Shown in pieces: positions 56,612 through 64,000 of a DNA stretch of 64,000 nucleotides. The position numbers and the translations under genes were made by a program. The notes under the pieces were generated by a model. The model made no database searches. It was not told where the DNA came from and saw only the letters and a list, made by a program, of their open reading frames with translations. The DNA is from VRUE01 sp045805805 (GTDB lineage Bacteria > Actinomycetota > Thermoleophilia > Solirubrobacterales > 70-9), in assembly GCA_045805805.1 (NCBI GenBank), contig JBJMKO010000086.1, positions 30,319-94,318 of the forward strand. The letters run 5' to 3'. The first letter of the stretch is position 1. Each line of letters begins with the position of its first letter.

Positions 56612-57810
56612 GCCGCGAGCCTCAGGCCAGCGGTCACCGCGTCCATGTGGGCCGCCTGCACGTCGAGCGACAGCGGAGTGACCGGATCCATCGAAGCGAG
56701 CGCATTAAGCGACGACGAGGCCGCCGAGGACATGGGCGTGCCGGTGTTGTCGCGGAACACGCCGTCGTTGTCCTGCACATAGACCGCGCCGCGCTTGGGC
56801 GGCTGGTAGACATAGAAGGGGTTGAGCAGGTCGTAGGGCGACAGCGCGTGGCCGCCGGACGTGCTCGAGCAGTTCGACCCGCCGTAAAGATCGTCATAGT
56901 TCGGCAGCAGCAGGCGCGGCTTGAGGACGTTCTTGAGCACGCAAAAGGCGTTCTCGAAAGCCGAGGCCACGCGCATGAAGTAGGCCTTGGTGATGAGGGG
57001 AATCGCCGCCGACGCTGCCACCGCGTGGTAGATGTTCGAAGCCGCCTTGGTCAGCGATTGCGCGAGCAGCAGGCCCTGCGTGGCGATCGCCGCCGGAACC
57101 GACAGGACGCCGAGCACGATATTGTTGACCGAATGCAGGACCGACGTGGTCAGCTGCGTGAATTTGTCCACCGCCGCCCGAATCGGCCCGAGCACCTTGG
57201 TGATCTTGTCGGCGATCGACTTGGTAATGGACTTGATCGACGCGGCGAGGGACTCGAGCGCGTTCAGCTTCTTGAGACCCGACCCCAGCTGCTTGGCCTT
57301 GAGCGCGTCGAGCGCGCTAAGGGTCTCGGCGACGTCGTAGGACACCCACGTCAGGTTGATCTGATACTGCGAGAGCAGCGGGCGCGAGCGCGACCGGCGC
57401 AGCACGAAGTTCTGGGGCGCGACCACCCAAGTGAAGCTGTCGAGCACGTCGTTGAAGATCAGCTTCACGCGGTCCGGGTTGAGGTTGTCCTTGACCGCTT
57501 GGGCGCGCTGCTGGTGCCACTGCGAGAAGATCTGATCGTGAAGCTCGAAAAAAGCCTGCCGACCGTCGGGCCGCGAGCCGGACCCCCAGCCGGTGTGGCC
57601 GGAAATCTGGACCGTCGGGATACCCGGGCCGAAGTTGTCGACGAAGCCGCCGCCGAGCGTCTGCGTCACGCTCATGCGCGACGTATCCGACCGAGTCAGA
57701 TCCTCGGGTCGGATGACCATGGTCAGCTCGATCGGATCCTCGCCCTTCGCCATGTTGTGCAGGACGAAAGAAATCGGACGATCTTCGGCCTTCTGCTGCG
57801 GCGTCGACAT
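56608..57810 (-). CDS. Baseplate/tail-hub protein (400 aa)
   Basis: Begins 14 nt after a late element. The N-terminal half holds a conserved phage baseplate layout (PEDLTRSDTSRMSVTQTLGG, FNDVLDSFTWVVAPQNFVLRRS, INLTWV) seen in XkdP- or gp53-like proteins. The middle is helical/hydrophobic (SVLHSVNNIVLGVLSVPAAI), the end Ser-rich. It probably connects the hub to the wedges. Confidence 0.7.
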   Translation of the reverse strand: MSTPQQKAEDRPISFVLHNMAKGEDPIELTMVIRPEDLTRSDTSRMSVTQTLGGGFVDNFGPGIPTVQISGHTGWGSGSRPDGRQAFFELHDQIFSQWHQQRAQAVKDNLNPDRVKLIFNDVLDSFTWVVAPQNFVLRRSRSRPLLSQYQINLTWVSYDVAETLSALDALKAKQLGSGLKKLNALESLAASIKSITKSIADKITKVLGPIRAAVDKFTQLTTSVLHSVNNIVLGVLSVPAAIATQGLLLAQSLTKAASNIYHAVAASAAIPLITKAYFMRVASAFENAFCVLKNVLKPRLLLPNYDDLYGGSNCSSTSGGHALSPYDLLNPFYVYQPPKRGAVYVQDNDGVFRDNTGTPMSSAASSSLNALASMDPVTPLSLDVQAAHMDAVTAGLRLAA

Positions 57811-57824
57811 GGCACCGGACTGCA

Positions 57825-57833
57825 GTCACGACC
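57825..57833 (-). promoter_or_regulatory. Late-type element GGTCGTGAC
   Basis: Minus-strand GGTCGTGACTGCAGT, only 14 nt before ATG 57810, the same spacing as at terminase. Confidence 0.65.
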
Positions 57834-57841
57834 CAGCGCGC

Positions 57842-58702
57842 TCAAGGTGTCGCGGGCAGGTGCTCATCGGGAGTGAAGTCGTCCGCCTCGGGCATATCGG
57901 GCATGCTGCCGCCGCCGATCGGCCCGCCGGTCTGGTCAGGACCGGTCTGCACGCCAGTGTGGAGATGCTCGTTGAGCGAGATCGTGCCGCCGCCCGAGAC
58001 CACGTCGCCGCCCGCGCCAATGTCGCCGTCGGCGTGAAGGTTGCCCTCGGTGCCAATGTCGCCCTCGACGTGCATGTGGCCGGTGATCGTCACGTCGCCC
58101 TCGACGATCATCTTGGGCGTCTGGCAGAGCAGGACCGGGCCGTTCACGACAATGTTGCCATCCGGGTCAATATCGACCCATGCCGCGCCGCCCGCCTGCG
58201 AGACGTGAATGTGGACCCGCTTGTCGGTGTTCTTTTCGATCTTCCAGCGCGCGAGGTAATCCTTCGATTCCAGATCCTCGTGGCTCGGATCCTCGGCGAT
58301 GCGAATGTAGGCCCCGGACGGGTGGCGCGCTTCGAAATTGCCGTCGCCGTCGATGTGCGAATAGAAGTCCGACGGGTGGCGATCGATCATCCGCTGCTTG
58401 GTCCGATCGTCTTCGCCCTCGAACAGCATCTGCGTCACCTGCGGGAACAGGAAACCCATGACGACCGGGTTGCGACCGACCCAAGCGATCGCGCAGAAGA
58501 CGTCACGCTTGCGGGTGGTCTTCGCCTCGTAGCCTTCCTCCGTCGGGATCCCGAGGCCGCCGTGCCGCCCATAGTCGCCGCCAGCAGAGCCGGAGAGCAT
58601 CTGGACGCCCGACAGGCGGCGTCCATCCGCCATGAGCACCACATCGACCGCGTGGGCCTCCGGGTGGACTTTCACGACCCGACCGAACTGAAGCCCGTTC
58701 AT
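57842..58702 (-). CDS. Baseplate spike (gpV-like) protein (286 aa)
   Basis: ATG 58702 by ATGA coupling. OB-like N-terminus (FGRVVKVHPEAHAVDVVLM), then a repeat region of HVEGDIGTEGNLHADGDIGA type (residues 215-245) expected of a trimeric beta-helix spike, and a His-rich tip (NEHLHTGVQTG). It pierces the outer membrane at the tail tip. It follows the hub gene. Confidence 0.8.
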   Translation of the reverse strand: MNGLQFGRVVKVHPEAHAVDVVLMADGRRLSGVQMLSGSAGGDYGRHGGLGIPTEEGYEAKTTRKRDVFCAIAWVGRNPVVMGFLFPQVTQMLFEGEDDRTKQRMIDRHPSDFYSHIDGDGNFEARHPSGAYIRIAEDPSHEDLESKDYLARWKIEKNTDKRVHIHVSQAGGAAWVDIDPDGNIVVNGPVLLCQTPKMIVEGDVTITGHMHVEGDIGTEGNLHADGDIGAGGDVVSGGGTISLNEHLHTGVQTGPDQTGGPIGGGSMPDMPEADDFTPDEHLPATP

Positions 58703-60177
58703 TTGACACCGTCCGCGTTGATCTCGGGCAGGTATTGAGCCGTCTTGGCCTTCGCCCGTTCGATGAAGGTGGTCACGCGCTCGAGCGTCAGCGTCGTCGT
58801 GAAGCCCTGCAGCGGCTGGAAGTTGTGCTGCACCTTCGGGATGTAGGCGGTCACCGGCAGCGCGTTGGCGCGGGTGAGCACCAGCTGGCGGCCAGCCTTC
58901 AAGTGCTCGTCGCCCATGCACTGGATGGTGCCGCCCTCGAAGACGACATTGTCCTTGTTCGATTCCGACAGCGCCTTGCGGCGCTTGTCCAGCCAGCCGG
59001 TCAGCGAGTCGTTGTTGTTGTCGATCGTCGGCTCCTTGGTCGCTTCCGAGGCGAAATAGGACGGGTCGACCATCGTCGTCTCGACCTCCATCTTCCGGTA
59101 GCCGTAGAAGTCGCGCTTGCAGTTGAGATAGTCGAACAGGATGAACGTCTTGGGATCGCCGGTCATCGCGGCGAACTGCGCGTCCTCGTTGTTCATGAAT
59201 GGCAGGCGCGACGACGAGACCCAATAATAATTCGCCACCCCGGCGTCCGTCCGGGTGAGCGACATGGAGATAATCTCCTTGTCGGTCAGCTTCACCTCCT
59301 CGGGCTTGTTGCCGTTGATCGGCGAGCCGTCGGCGGCGAGGAAGGGATTGGGGCGCACGACCAGCTTGACGCCGTCGACGGTGTCCTCGGTGAACAGCTC
59401 GTTGAAGGGGCCGACATCGAGCAGCGAGCAGAGCATCTGGTAGAGGCTCACATTATTGAAGGTCTGCACCGCCCACGGCGAGACCGCGCCGTCGATCGAG
59501 ACGTCGATCGACCACTCGTTGATCACCTTCGCGCCGACCGATTCACCGTTCGCCAGAGCGGTCAGCGCCTTGAGATATTTGTCGATGATGCCCGAGACCA
59601 CATCCTCGACGAAGGCCTTGGCGAGCATGATCTTGGCGTCCGAGGCGTCGGCATATTTGTGGAAGAAGCCCCACTCCGACAGGAGATTGTCGCCGATCTG
59701 CGAGTTGTTCAGATAGTAGATCTGGATGATCTGCATCACCTTGCCGAAGTCCTGCCCGGCGACGGTCACCGTGCGCGACGGCGCATCGCCGGTCATGCTC
59801 TCCACGCGGGTGACCTCGGACACGAGGCCGCGCATCACGACCGGCGGCCACTCCCCGGGCTTATAGAGCATCGGGTCGCGGCAGAAGCGGATCTCGATCA
59901 GATCCATCGGCTCGACCAGCGCGGCGACGGTGTCGGCGACCAGATGCTCGCCCTTGCCGTCGTTCCCGAGGCTGTCGCGGAAGGTGATATTGAAGCCGCC
60001 TGCAGGCTCGCGGACCGACTTGGTCACCTGCACCGAGCCGGTCTCGCCGAGGAACGCCGTCAGATCGATCGCGTCCAGCTTCGCGTAGCGATCGGCGGCC
60101 TTCATACCGGGCACGATGTCGCCGCGCTTGACGGCCTTCACCAGCTTGACGCTGATCTGGGGAGCAAAGACGCGCAT
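58699..60177 (-). CDS. Baseplate hub (gpD/gp27-like) protein (492 aa)
   Basis: Placed between the tape measure and the spike. N-terminus has VQVTKSVREPAGGFNITFRD, as in phage late-control D-like hub proteins. It has long beta-rich stretches (LVVRPNPFLAADG, FILFDYLNCKRDFYGYRKME) and the C-terminal LTRANALPVTAYIPKVQHNF. It likely forms the trimeric base of the tail spike. TGATG overlap with the tape measure. Confidence 0.8.
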   Translation of the reverse strand: MRVFAPQISVKLVKAVKRGDIVPGMKAADRYAKLDAIDLTAFLGETGSVQVTKSVREPAGGFNITFRDSLGNDGKGEHLVADTVAALVEPMDLIEIRFCRDPMLYKPGEWPPVVMRGLVSEVTRVESMTGDAPSRTVTVAGQDFGKVMQIIQIYYLNNSQIGDNLLSEWGFFHKYADASDAKIMLAKAFVEDVVSGIIDKYLKALTALANGESVGAKVINEWSIDVSIDGAVSPWAVQTFNNVSLYQMLCSLLDVGPFNELFTEDTVDGVKLVVRPNPFLAADGSPINGNKPEEVKLTDKEIISMSLTRTDAGVANYYWVSSSRLPFMNNEDAQFAAMTGDPKTFILFDYLNCKRDFYGYRKMEVETTMVDPSYFASEATKEPTIDNNNDSLTGWLDKRRKALSESNKDNVVFEGGTIQCMGDEHLKAGRQLVLTRANALPVTAYIPKVQHNFQPLQGFTTTLTLERVTTFIERAKAKTAQYLPEINADGVK

Positions 60178-63038
60178 CAGCCGCCGTGCACCGGCTCAAT
60201 GTGGACGCCAGCGGGCTTGGGCGGGCCGACAGACGTCTTCACGACGGTGTGCGGGATCGGCTTGCCGTGCGCATCCTCGAGGCGGATGGTGACCGAACTA
60301 TGGAGCGCGGTCGGCGCGGCCTGCGCCGGACCATGCGGACCGCTGACCGGGCCGACGCCGGGCATCACCACGGTGTCGCTCGTCTGGCGCATGTTCGTGA
60401 TGCCGTTGATATCGGCGAGCACTCCCCGGGCATATTCGAGATTGGTCTTGTAGCCGTCCGAGCGGTTGACCTTCGGCATGCCGCCGGGGCCGACATTGCC
60501 CTCGCCAGACTGCCAGCCGACCGCCGCGCCGAGCGCGCCATACTTGTCGTAAAGCTTGCCGTATTGATCGAGGCCAGTGGACAGCGTGCCCCACATATCG
60601 CTCGGGTCCGCGCCCCAGCCGCGCGCGGTCTTCGGCATGATCTGCAGCGGCCCGGCAGCGCGCGTCCCGGCGTGCGTTCCGCTGGTGATCAGCGGCCCGG
60701 GGACATTGCGGAACTTCGACTCATACCAAGCCTCGCCGAGCGCGCCGTTGATCTTCTCCTCCGACCAGCCCGCCTTGCGGCCATGCTCGACGATGAAGTC
60801 CATGATCTTCTTCTGGCCGGGCGTGAACGTCTTGGGATCCATTTTCGTGGACCCCGGCGCGTCGAGGACGGCGGTGTTCGGCATGAAGTGCTGCAGCAGA
60901 CCGATGATGCCCTGCTTGATCGCGATCACCGCAGGCGTCAGCCGGGTGGTCACGTCATCGGCCAACCGGGTCAGCGTCTTGTTGGCCTGATCGATCTTTT
61001 CGCCCTCGTCCTTCTGGGTGTCGTGAAGGGCGGTGATCTTGAGCACGGCCTTGCGCTGTTCCTCGACCGAGGCCGAGGCGAGCGCCTTCTTCTCCCGATC
61101 GGAGAGGTTGAGGCTCGAGTCGCCGAGCAGCTTGGCTGCCTGCGATTTGATCTGGCCATTGTCCATGCCCGCGACCTGCGCCAGATCGCCGATCTGCTGC
61201 GGCAGGATCTTCGACATATCGACGCCAGCGCCGCGCAGCTGCTTCTCGAGGCCGCCGAGACCGCCCGGACGCTTGTAGGCGTCATAGAGCGCGGTCGCCT
61301 GACCAGCACTGACGCCGAAGTGCCCCATGATCGCCTTATGCAGCTCGTCGGTGTTGCTGCCGTAGAACTGCTCGATGCCCCCCATCTGCATGGACAGGAC
61401 CGAGCGATCGCCGCCCTTCGCGGCATAGCGCGAGTAGCGGGCCATGGTCCCCTTGTCGCCGCGCAGCTCGGCCATGCGCATGGCCGCCGAGCCTTTGCCG
61501 AACGCCTGCCCGACGGTGCCGAACGCGCCCTGATCCTTCATGTAGTCGAGATCGAAGACATTGAAGCCGGGCAGCTGGCGCTGATAGGTGCCGAGCATGA
61601 AGGCCTTCGACGCCTCGCCGAACGCACCGCCCTGCCGCATCGCGGAATCCGCCGCGCTCATCGCGCCCGAGACGGTGCCGACGTCCTTCGACCCGGCAAG
61701 CGGGCCGCCGAGCATCGACGACATGAAGCTGGCGTAGCCCTCGGCGTTCGCCTTGGTGAACGAGATCCGGGTCTGGGACTCGGTGAAATTCTGCATCGCC
61801 GACAGGACCGCACCCATCTGCGGCGAGACGCCGTTGCGCGTCACGGCCTCGCTGATCTTCAAGGCAAGCCGGGTGTCGCCCTCCTGCCCCATGCGGCGCA
61901 TGGTGCCGATGAAGGCCACGCCCATCGACGGGTCCATGCCGAACGACCGGGAGAGGCCCGCACCGAGTCGCGTCCCGCCCGCCAGCTCGCGCTCGTCCAT
62001 CGACCGACCGACCTTGTCGCTGAAGGTGCGCGCCAGCGCGCTCGCTTCCTCGTTGGTCAGCCGCAGGTCCGCTGTGAAAGAGCGAATGTCCTGCCGCATC
62101 TGATTGAAGTCGGTCGACGTCGCGCCGATCGAGTGGCGCAGGTCGGTCAGGTTGATCGCGTCCTTGAGCACGCGCTCGAGCGACTGATCGAGCATCGCGC
62201 CGAACGCCCCGAGCACCTTGGAGCCGACCGTGCCGACGATGCCGCCGATAACCGCGCCTGCAGGGCCGCCAACGAGCGCGCCAGCGCCCGCGCCGAGCAA
62301 CCCGCCACCTGCGTTCCCAACCGCCGAGAAGAAGCCATCGCCGCCGCTTGCGAGCGATCCAGCGATGCCACCAATCGCGCCGCCGACCGCGCCCATGCCG
62401 CGCCTGCCGAACTGCATCCGCATATCGTCCATCGCGCCGCCCGGCCTGACGCCGAGGGACTCGAGGATCTTGCGGCGGTTGCGCTCGGACTCGCTCGCGT
62501 CGATCGAGTGCTTGCGGTAGCCGCCGCCCAGCCAATCGTCGAACTCGACGCCTTTCAGCTTGGACGTGCCGCGCGCGCCGGATCCGCGATATTCGTCAAA
62601 TTTGGCCTTGGCCGCTTTCACCTGCTCCGACGACAGCTTGATGCCGTCGCGGGTCAGCAGCTCGTGCGCGCGCCGGGCGCGCTCGATGTTGTCGGCGAAC
62701 TGCTTGGAAGCGCGGACCGACTGCCCGAAGCCGGTGGACTGACCGACGGCGGCAAGCACCTTCTCGAGCTGCTCGCCCGCCTCGGCGGCGAGGCCCAGCT
62801 TCTCGGCGATCTTCGAAACGTCGCCGCCCTTGATATCGCCGACGCCCTTGAGCGTGTCCGCGACGGCTTTGGCGGCCTGCTCGAGTTCCTCGAGATCCGC
62901 CTTCGCCTTCTTGACGTCGAGACCGACCGAACTGCTGGCGAGGGTGTCGACAATTCGCTGGGCGGCCTGATCAAGCTTGCCCAGCTCCTTCTCGACCGCC
63001 GACATATCAGCGCCGACTTTGATCTTTGGTTCAGCCAT
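60177..63038 (-). CDS. Tail tape measure protein with lytic transglycosylase domain (953 aa)
   Basis: Long helical protein: coiled coil (residues 1-120), a hydrophobic Gly/Ala-rich membrane-like stretch around 220-290, then helical segments, and a C-terminal SLT-like domain (residues about 745-880) with GEAWYESKFRNVPGP (catalytic Glu region), GPLQIMPKTARGWG and VGWQSGEGNVGPG. It sets tail length and probably cuts peptidoglycan during DNA entry. At about 950 aa it would fit a tail of roughly 140 nm if 1.5 Angstrom per residue applies (estimate). Confidence 0.9.
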   Translation of the reverse strand: MAEPKIKVGADMSAVEKELGKLDQAAQRIVDTLASSSVGLDVKKAKADLEELEQAAKAVADTLKGVGDIKGGDVSKIAEKLGLAAEAGEQLEKVLAAVGQSTGFGQSVRASKQFADNIERARRAHELLTRDGIKLSSEQVKAAKAKFDEYRGSGARGTSKLKGVEFDDWLGGGYRKHSIDASESERNRRKILESLGVRPGGAMDDMRMQFGRRGMGAVGGAIGGIAGSLASGGDGFFSAVGNAGGGLLGAGAGALVGGPAGAVIGGIVGTVGSKVLGAFGAMLDQSLERVLKDAINLTDLRHSIGATSTDFNQMRQDIRSFTADLRLTNEEASALARTFSDKVGRSMDERELAGGTRLGAGLSRSFGMDPSMGVAFIGTMRRMGQEGDTRLALKISEAVTRNGVSPQMGAVLSAMQNFTESQTRISFTKANAEGYASFMSSMLGGPLAGSKDVGTVSGAMSAADSAMRQGGAFGEASKAFMLGTYQRQLPGFNVFDLDYMKDQGAFGTVGQAFGKGSAAMRMAELRGDKGTMARYSRYAAKGGDRSVLSMQMGGIEQFYGSNTDELHKAIMGHFGVSAGQATALYDAYKRPGGLGGLEKQLRGAGVDMSKILPQQIGDLAQVAGMDNGQIKSQAAKLLGDSSLNLSDREKKALASASVEEQRKAVLKITALHDTQKDEGEKIDQANKTLTRLADDVTTRLTPAVIAIKQGIIGLLQHFMPNTAVLDAPGSTKMDPKTFTPGQKKIMDFIVEHGRKAGWSEEKINGALGEAWYESKFRNVPGPLITSGTHAGTRAAGPLQIMPKTARGWGADPSDMWGTLSTGLDQYGKLYDKYGALGAAVGWQSGEGNVGPGGMPKVNRSDGYKTNLEYARGVLADINGITNMRQTSDTVVMPGVGPVSGPHGPAQAAPTALHSSVTIRLEDAHGKPIPHTVVKTSVGPPKPAGVHIEPVHGG

Positions 63039-63294
63039 TGATCAGTGTCTCCCAATCGTCCCCGGCGGCAGCTGCAGCCATCACTTCCTCGGCGTCGAAG
63101 TCGTCGTCCTCGAACTCCTCACTCGGCGTGCCCTTCGCCGCGTAGTGGTGGGCCAGAAGGTCAGCGAGCAGATCCTCCTGCGTCATTTCCAGAAAGCGCG
63201 GATCCGTCGGTGCCAGCTGGTAGATCCGACGCCACATGAACTCCGCTGTCTCCACCATCGCCCGGGCTTTCGCCCGCGCCGCTTTTGGGCGCAC
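63031..63294 (-). CDS. Second tail-assembly chaperone frame (87 codons)
   Basis: Overlaps the end of the first chaperone and the tape measure start. Open from GTG 63294, in the +1 frame relative to the upstream gene. Sequence (ETAEFMWRRIYQLAPTDPRF, an acidic C-terminus EEFEDDDFDAEEVM) is protein-like. It is probably expressed as an extension of the first frame by a programmed frameshift near CCC-AAA, as for lambda G/GT, Listeria phage PSA and others. The ATG at 63258 is an alternative independent start. Confidence 0.65.
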   Translation of the reverse strand: MRPKAARAKARAMVETAEFMWRRIYQLAPTDPRFLEMTQEDLLADLLAHHYAAKGTPSEEFEDDDFDAEEVMAAAAAGDDWETLING

Positions 63295-63598
63295 CCTTGG
63301 CGATCGCTTCCTCCTTCGCCTTCAAGAGAGTGCCCAGCTCGAAAGCCTTGTCGAGACGGTCGGCGTCGAGCGCCGCGATGTTCTCCCAGCCCGGCGGACA
63401 GTCGACGCAGAGCACCTCGTGCGTGGCGATCAGCGCCGCATAGAGCGACAGGTCCGGGTCACCGTCGCCGAATTCCTGCGTGTAGCGCAGATACTCGCGG
63501 CGAATGGCGAGGCGATCGCCGATCTGGCGGCGGGCGTAGCGGAAGGTGCCGACGTCCGGCAGCTCCACGAAAATGTCAGTCGCGCTTGCTTCGCGCAT
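63161..63598 (-). CDS. Tail-assembly chaperone (145 aa)
   Basis: ATG 63598 with TAGGAGAC. Directly upstream of the tape measure, the invariable position of tail-assembly chaperones. Residues 1-100 form the folded part (FVELPDVGTFRYARRQIGDR, YAALIATHEVLCVDCPPGW), then a Gly/Asp/Ser-rich tail that is likely replaced after frameshifting. It wraps the tape measure during tail assembly. Confidence 0.7.
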   Translation of the reverse strand: MREASATDIFVELPDVGTFRYARRQIGDRLAIRREYLRYTQEFGDGDPDLSLYAALIATHEVLCVDCPPGWENIAALDADRLDKAFELGTLLKAKEEAIAKGAPKSGAGESPGDGGDSGVHVASDLPAGTDGSALSGNDAGGSAR

Positions 63599-63608
63599 GG
63601 GGGGTCTC

Positions 63609-63821
63609 CTAGCGACGGCGCGTCCTGCGAGACCAATCCGCAGAGCAGGTGGCATCACAGAACAGCTTGGGGGGTTGAACAGGCTCGAGGCACGCCCGGC
63701 ACTCGCCGGTCGGCTTGGGCGACGGAGCAGACGCAGCCGCTCGAACGCGAGCAATCATGCTCTCGCGCTCGGCCTCCGCCAGCCGGTTCGCCTGATCGGC
63801 TTCATCGCCGAGGGTCTTCAT
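63609..63821 (-). CDS. Small zinc-finger protein (70 aa)
   Basis: ATG 63821 coupled to the partial upstream gene (ATGA). A helical N-terminus (ADQANRLAEAERESMIARVR) and a C-x2-C...C-x3-C finger (CRACLEPVQPPKLFCDATC), similar to TraR/DksA-like small proteins. It may tune host RNA polymerase in the late phase, but that is speculation. Confidence 0.6.
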   Translation of the reverse strand: MKTLGDEADQANRLAEAERESMIARVRAAASAPSPKPTGECRACLEPVQPPKLFCDATCSADWSRRTRRR

Positions 63822-64000
63822 TTCTTCCGACCCTGCTTCCCGTTGAACTCGGCGACCTTGCGCTGGTAATCCGCGATTATTGCGGTGTAGCGGTCATACC
63901 ACTCCCACCAGCTGGCGTTGTCGGCGAGGGCGTGGTCGTTTTGCTTGGCGAAGCCGACGGCTGCATCGACCGGCAGTCCGATGAGCTGCTGCCCTTCTCC
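63818..64000 (-). CDS. C-terminal end of a gene cut by the window edge
   Basis: The last 60 codons: a helical, Trp-rich end (AKQNDHALADNASWWEWYDR, then YTAIIADYQRKVAEF). It is coupled by ATGA to the zinc-finger gene. Product not identifiable; by position it is part of the tail module. Confidence 0.6.
   Translation of the reverse strand, partial: GEGQQLIGLPVDAAVGFAKQNDHALADNASWWEWYDRYTAIIADYQRKVAEFNGKQGRKK

Noticed and set aside
1..64000. CRISPR arrays, insertion sequences, integrase and attachment sites.
   Set aside because: No regularly spaced repeats, transposase or integrase genes were seen anywhere in the window.

Overview
This window is one contiguous piece of a large, GC-rich myovirus genome. 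It contains a contractile-tail set (tape measure, hub, spike, gp25-like protein, baseplate J, DUF4815 and fibre proteins), packaging and portal genes, and replication/recombination genes. No host genes or integrase are seen. Several features point to an alphaproteobacterial host, possibly a sphingomonad or relative: a circularly permuted two-piece tmRNA with an NDN-type tag, a DUF2312 (GapR-like) protein and an MmcB-like protein. The major capsid protein, endolysin and DNA polymerase are not recognised here and are presumably outside the window.

Layout. 1-3996 (+): end of an early operon of small, ATGA-coupled genes, many zinc-ribbon-like, with an SNase-type nuclease and a YegP-like protein. 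3993-10862 (-): a giant SNF2-like helicase followed by a PPP phosphatase and small membrane proteins. 10936-12005 (-): two genes with a late-type element upstream. 12383-17352 (-): three early-type operons, including a GapR-FtsK-gamma fusion and an MmcB-like nuclease-fold protein. 17393-21631 (-): portal, MuF head protein, InPase-like protein and HEXXH protein. 21712-23402 (+): an RNA cassette with tRNA-Met, two small genes, a probable short ncRNA and the permuted tmRNA. 23545-26801 (-): a DnaQ-like exonuclease and a DUF932 protein. 26885-29620 (-): large terminase. 29821-37362 (-): a Nudix-kinase protein and a 1695-aa WGR/kinase/ADP-ribosyltransferase protein. 37428-43424 (-): ParB-methyltransferase, DnaC-like loader, DUF1376, DUF1064 and a small HTH regulator. 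43589-47295 (+): RecT, exonuclease and SSB. 47292-64000 (-): the tail module, ending upstream of the tape measure with a probable frameshifted chaperone pair.

Regulation can be read directly. An 11-bp near-palindrome (ACCGCWRMGGT-like) lies in front of essentially every early or middle operon (nine sites). Two of these sites form a lambda-OR-like divergent region between the HTH regulator and recT. A second element, GGTCGTGACnSnAC, lies in front of the structural and late operons on both strands (nine sites). The helicase operon has both. Together these suggest a repressor-controlled early programme and a separate late activator or polymerase specificity.
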